The notes below the pieces were generated by a model that did not search any database, had not been told where the DNA came from, and saw nothing but the letters and a program-made list of their open reading frames with translations. Of a stretch of 7,781 nucleotides of DNA, positions 5,702 to 7,781 are shown in pieces. The DNA comes from Opitutaceae bacterium. Its GTDB lineage: Bacteria; Verrucomicrobiota; Verrucomicrobiia; Opitutales; Opitutaceae. The position numbers and the translations under genes are program-made. Where the stretch lies: NCBI GenBank assembly GCA_031272375.1, contig JAISTY010000076.1, positions 1 through 7,781 on the forward strand, read 5' to 3'. Position 1 is the stretch's first letter; each line of letters begins with the position of its first letter.

Positions 5702-6676
5702 ATGGCACGCCTCAAATCACATCCCGTTTTCTTCGCGCTCCTGCTCCTGCTCGGCCTCGCGGCGCTCGCCGGACTCTGGCTCCTTTACAGCGGCTGGTCC
5801 GCCCTCTCCGCCGGCGAAAAAAAACTCGAAACCGCCCGCGCGGAACTCCGCCGCGAGCTTTCCGCGCGGCCCTCGCCCACCCCTGAAAGCACCCCGCTCC
5901 TCCAAAAGGACCTCGACCGCACCAACGCCGCCCTCGCCAAAATGAAGGCCGACCTCGGCGGCTCCGGCGAAACCGCCCGCGCCCTCCGCGCGGAAAAAAT
6001 CCCCGGCGACGCCGTCAAGATGTTCTTCGACATCTCCAGCTTCGTTGACGCCACCCGCAAAAAGGCCGCCGCCGCCGGCGTGTCCCTCCGCCCCGGCGAG
6101 CAGTTCGGCTTCGCCGCCTACGCGAACACCTTCCCCGACGACCGCGGACTCATCGCCCCCGTCTTCCTCCAGCGGCAGGTTGTCAAATACCTCCTCGACG
6201 CCCTCATCGCGGCGCGGCCCGCGGCGCTGCTCTCCGTGCGGCGCGCCCCCGTCGGCTCCGAGGCCGCCGCCCGTCCCCAGCCGCAACGGCAGGCCGCCGG
6301 CGGCGGCGCGGACGATTTCTTCGCGATAGACCCCGCCATCACCGCCGCCGTCCCCGGCTCCGTCGAGGCGAGCGCCTTCCGCCTCTCCTTCGAGGGCGAC
6401 ACGGAGTGCATCCGCAAATTCATGAACACGGTCGCCGCCTTCGAGCTGCCCCTCGTCGTCCGCGGCGTCGAGGTCGAGCCGGTGGAGCCGGGCAAATCCG
6501 CCGCCACCGGGCCGGCCTCCCTCGCGGCGGCTTTCGGCGCCGCCCCGAAACCCGCCGCCGCGCAACCCGGCAAACCCGTGCCCATCGTCGGGAAAACCCT
6601 CTCGCGCTTCACCGTCACCATCGAGCTTATCCGCCTTGTCGAACCCGCCGCGAAGGACGGCGCGCCCGCCTCCTGA
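5702..6676 (+). CDS. PilO-like membrane protein homologous to Akkermansia Amuc_1100
   Basis: A 324-residue bitopic protein, close in length to Amuc_1100 (317 residues). A short basic N-terminus (R3, K5) precedes one membrane helix at about 9-29. A coiled coil follows at about 34-85 (GEKKLETARAELRREL at 38-53), then two alpha/beta domains. The first contains FGFAAYANTF at 135-144 and a helix VKYLLDALI (161-169). The second contains FRLSFEGDTECIRKFMN at 226-242 with a following strand LVVRGVEVEP at 251-260. A Pro/Ala linker at about 274-296 separates this from a last strand, SRFTVTIELI at 301-310. This order, including the EGD-type segment and the Ala/Pro-rich insertion before the last strand, matches what I recall of Amuc_1100. 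It also resembles PilO of the type IV pilus alignment complex. It probably sits in the inner membrane and pairs with the PilN-like part of the preceding protein. TLR2 activity is known for Amuc_1100 but cannot be inferred here. Confidence 0.82.
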   Translation: MARLKSHPVFFALLLLLGLAALAGLWLLYSGWSALSAGEKKLETARAELRRELSARPSPTPESTPLLQKDLDRTNAALAKMKADLGGSGETARALRAEKIPGDAVKMFFDISSFVDATRKKAAAAGVSLRPGEQFGFAAYANTFPDDRGLIAPVFLQRQVVKYLLDALIAARPAALLSVRRAPVGSEAAARPQPQRQAAGGGADDFFAIDPAITAAVPGSVEASAFRLSFEGDTECIRKFMNTVAAFELPLVVRGVEVEPVEPGKSAATGPASLAAAFGAAPKPAAAQPGKPVPIVGKTLSRFTVTIELIRLVEPAAKDGAPAS

Positions 6677-6678
6677 CC

Positions 6679-7563
6679 ATGCGAAAGTTTTACGACAAGC
6701 TGCTGCTCGGCCTCGCGCTCCTCGCGCTCGCGCTTTCCGCCGCCCTCTGCCTTCCCCAAGGCGGGGAGGACGCCGCCAGCGCGCGCCTCTCCGTCCCCTC
6801 CAAACCCTACGAACCCGCCGGCATGGACGCCCCCGTTGTCAAAACCGAGCTTTGGGAGCGCCCCGCCGGACAGTCCGCCGGCCCCGAATGGATTTACGAC
6901 CTCTTCACGCCCCCGGAGATTTATTACAGCGTCGCGACGAAAAAGTTCACCGTCACCCCGCCGCTTGACGCCGGCGCCGCCGCCTCAAGGGAGGCGCCTT
7001 TCCCCGTCGGGCTTCTCCAAATCCGGCAGGACGTCTTCCCCCTGCAGCTTGTCGGCTATGTCGGCGAGGGCGCCCGCGCCACCGGCCTCTTCGAGAGCGC
7101 CGCCGACGGCGAGGGCTTCCGCGCCCGCCTCACCAAGGAGGGCCGGGTTTATCCCCATTCCTCGAAGGAGCGCTTCGACGCGCTCGGCCTCGCCCTCGAA
7201 GCCTTCAAATGCGAGCGCGTCCGCATCGAAAGCGAGGGCAGCATGCCCCTTTACGACACCGTCGCGACGGCGTCCGTCCTCATCAAGGCGACCGGCGAGC
7301 GCGTCACGCTGACCAACAAGGAGCGCCTTGTCCGCGGCGCGCCCGCCGCGGTTTTGCGCGCCGAGGGGCTGGACGCCCCGCTGGAGCTGCGCGACGGCGG
7401 AACCTTCGACGCCGGCGGCTTCCATTACACCGTGCGCTCCGTCACCGCCGTGTCCGTTGAAATCGAGCAAACGCCGCTCGCGCCCGCCGATCCCGCGTCC
7501 GAACCCGTGCGGAAGACATTGACCATTGGCGGCGTTGCCGCTCCCCTCGCCCCCGCGCCCTGA
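6679..7563 (+). CDS. Membrane-anchored periplasmic PilP/GspC-like protein (Amuc_1099 position)
   Basis: A 294-residue protein starting 2 nt after the PilO-like stop codon, so translation is probably coupled. The N-terminus (MRKFYDK) leads into a hydrophobic helix at 8-24. C24 follows SAAL, but Leu at the -1 position breaks the lipobox rule, so a lipoprotein as in classical PilP is unlikely and an uncleaved anchor or ordinary signal peptide is more plausible. WIYDLFTPPEIYYS at 71-84 resembles the segment ahead of the folded domain in related verrucomicrobial proteins. Two beta-rich parts follow: residues about 108-160, including FPLQLVGYVGEGA at 120-132, and about 195-263, including TASVLIKATGERVTLT and GFHYTVRSVTAVSVEIE. 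Both recall the homology region of PilP/GspC, which binds the first domain of the secretin. The tail is Pro/Ala-rich. The assignment rests mainly on gene order and layout rather than a signature motif. Confidence 0.7.
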   Translation: MRKFYDKLLLGLALLALALSAALCLPQGGEDAASARLSVPSKPYEPAGMDAPVVKTELWERPAGQSAGPEWIYDLFTPPEIYYSVATKKFTVTPPLDAGAAASREAPFPVGLLQIRQDVFPLQLVGYVGEGARATGLFESAADGEGFRARLTKEGRVYPHSSKERFDALGLALEAFKCERVRIESEGSMPLYDTVATASVLIKATGERVTLTNKERLVRGAPAAVLRAEGLDAPLELRDGGTFDAGGFHYTVRSVTAVSVEIEQTPLAPADPASEPVRKTLTIGGVAAPLAPAP

Positions 7564-7604
7564 TTCCCTTTTCCTCCTCCAAAAACACCCAACCCTCGCC
7601 TCGC

Positions 7605-7781
7605 ATGAACACACTGAAATTGCCCGTCACCCTGGCCGCAATGGCCCTGGCCTCCGCCGCTCCGTCCGTCGGACAGGCCGCCGAAACCGACGCCTATTCC
7701 TTCGCCGCGCAACAGGCGCGCATGAAACCCGCCGGAGGCTACGAGCAGGCGCGGGAACGCCAGCGCGTCGAGGCCCTCGCC
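7605..7781 (+). CDS. Probable secretin (PilQ/GspD-like, Amuc_1098 position), N-terminal fragment cut by the window edge
   Basis: The frame is open from ATG 7605 to the last base, giving 59 residues. It begins with a signal peptide: K5, a hydrophobic stretch LPVTLAAMALASAA at 6-19 and probable cleavage near GQAAE (23-27). After this comes a Gln/Arg/Glu-rich region likely to form a helix. No secretin domain is visible because the gene continues beyond the window. The call rests on position: in Akkermansia the corresponding fifth gene is the secretin Amuc_1098, and in type IV pilus operons the secretin gene follows pilP. The gap to the preceding gene is 41 nt, with a C/A-rich leader and no Shine-Dalgarno sequence. 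Reality of the exported reading frame is well supported, but its identity less so. Confidence 0.6.
   Translation, partial: MNTLKLPVTLAAMALASAAPSVGQAAETDAYSFAAQQARMKPAGGYEQARERQRVEALA

Noticed and set aside
3888..5708. A 606-codon open frame on the minus strand covering the whole PilM-PilN gene
   Set aside because: Its product is rich in Gly, Glu, Arg and Asp with no recognisable domain. It is the mirror of a plus-strand gene with strong G/C preference at third positions, which removes stop codons from the complementary frame. The plus-strand product has clear motifs.
5717..6565. A 282-codon open frame on the minus strand opposite the PilO-like gene
   Set aside because: Same composition effect. 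The Gly/Glu/Ala-rich product has no motif, whereas the plus-strand product matches a known architecture.

Overview
The window is very GC-rich DNA with strong C/G preference at third codon positions. It carries seven genes: six complete, and a seventh cut by the right edge. None of the seven starts has a recognisable Shine-Dalgarno sequence. Leaders are pyrimidine- or C-rich instead. Together with the gene order on the right, this points to a member of the Verrucomicrobiota outside Akkermansia, most likely Opitutales/Opitutaceae. That assignment is inferred from protein resemblance and gene order, not from a marker gene.

Left part (136-1914, +): a secreted protein with a single-stranded right-handed parallel beta-helix of the pectate-lyase-3/tailspike type. 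It stands alone and is followed by a convergent intergenic stretch (1915-2137). That stretch holds a strong GNRA-capped hairpin terminator and two weaker inverted repeats.

Middle part (2138-3213, -): a two-gene unit with a Nudix hydrolase first and an AAG/MPG-type 3-methyladenine DNA glycosylase 20 nt downstream. This looks like a small genome-maintenance operon (nucleotide clean-up plus base-excision repair). It is divergent from the right-hand cluster, with a shared 121-nt intergenic region.

Right part (3335 to the window end, +): five closely packed genes whose order and architecture match the Akkermansia muciniphila Amuc_1102-1101-1100-1099-1098 block. They are a secreted beta-rich protein (Amuc_1102-like), a PilM actin-like protein fused to a PilN-like membrane/periplasmic module (Amuc_1101 position), a PilO-like protein resembling the TLR2-active Amuc_1100, a membrane-anchored PilP/GspC-like protein (Amuc_1099 position), and the N-terminus of the probable secretin (Amuc_1098 position). 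Together they would form the inner-membrane alignment complex and outer-membrane channel of a type IV pilus- or type II secretion-like machine. No pilin, ATPase or PilC platform gene lies in the window, so the machine's function stays open. This cluster is the most interesting content. In particular, the PilM-PilN fusion keeps an LLP segment like the PilN peptide that normally docks into PilM, placed at the junction of the two modules.
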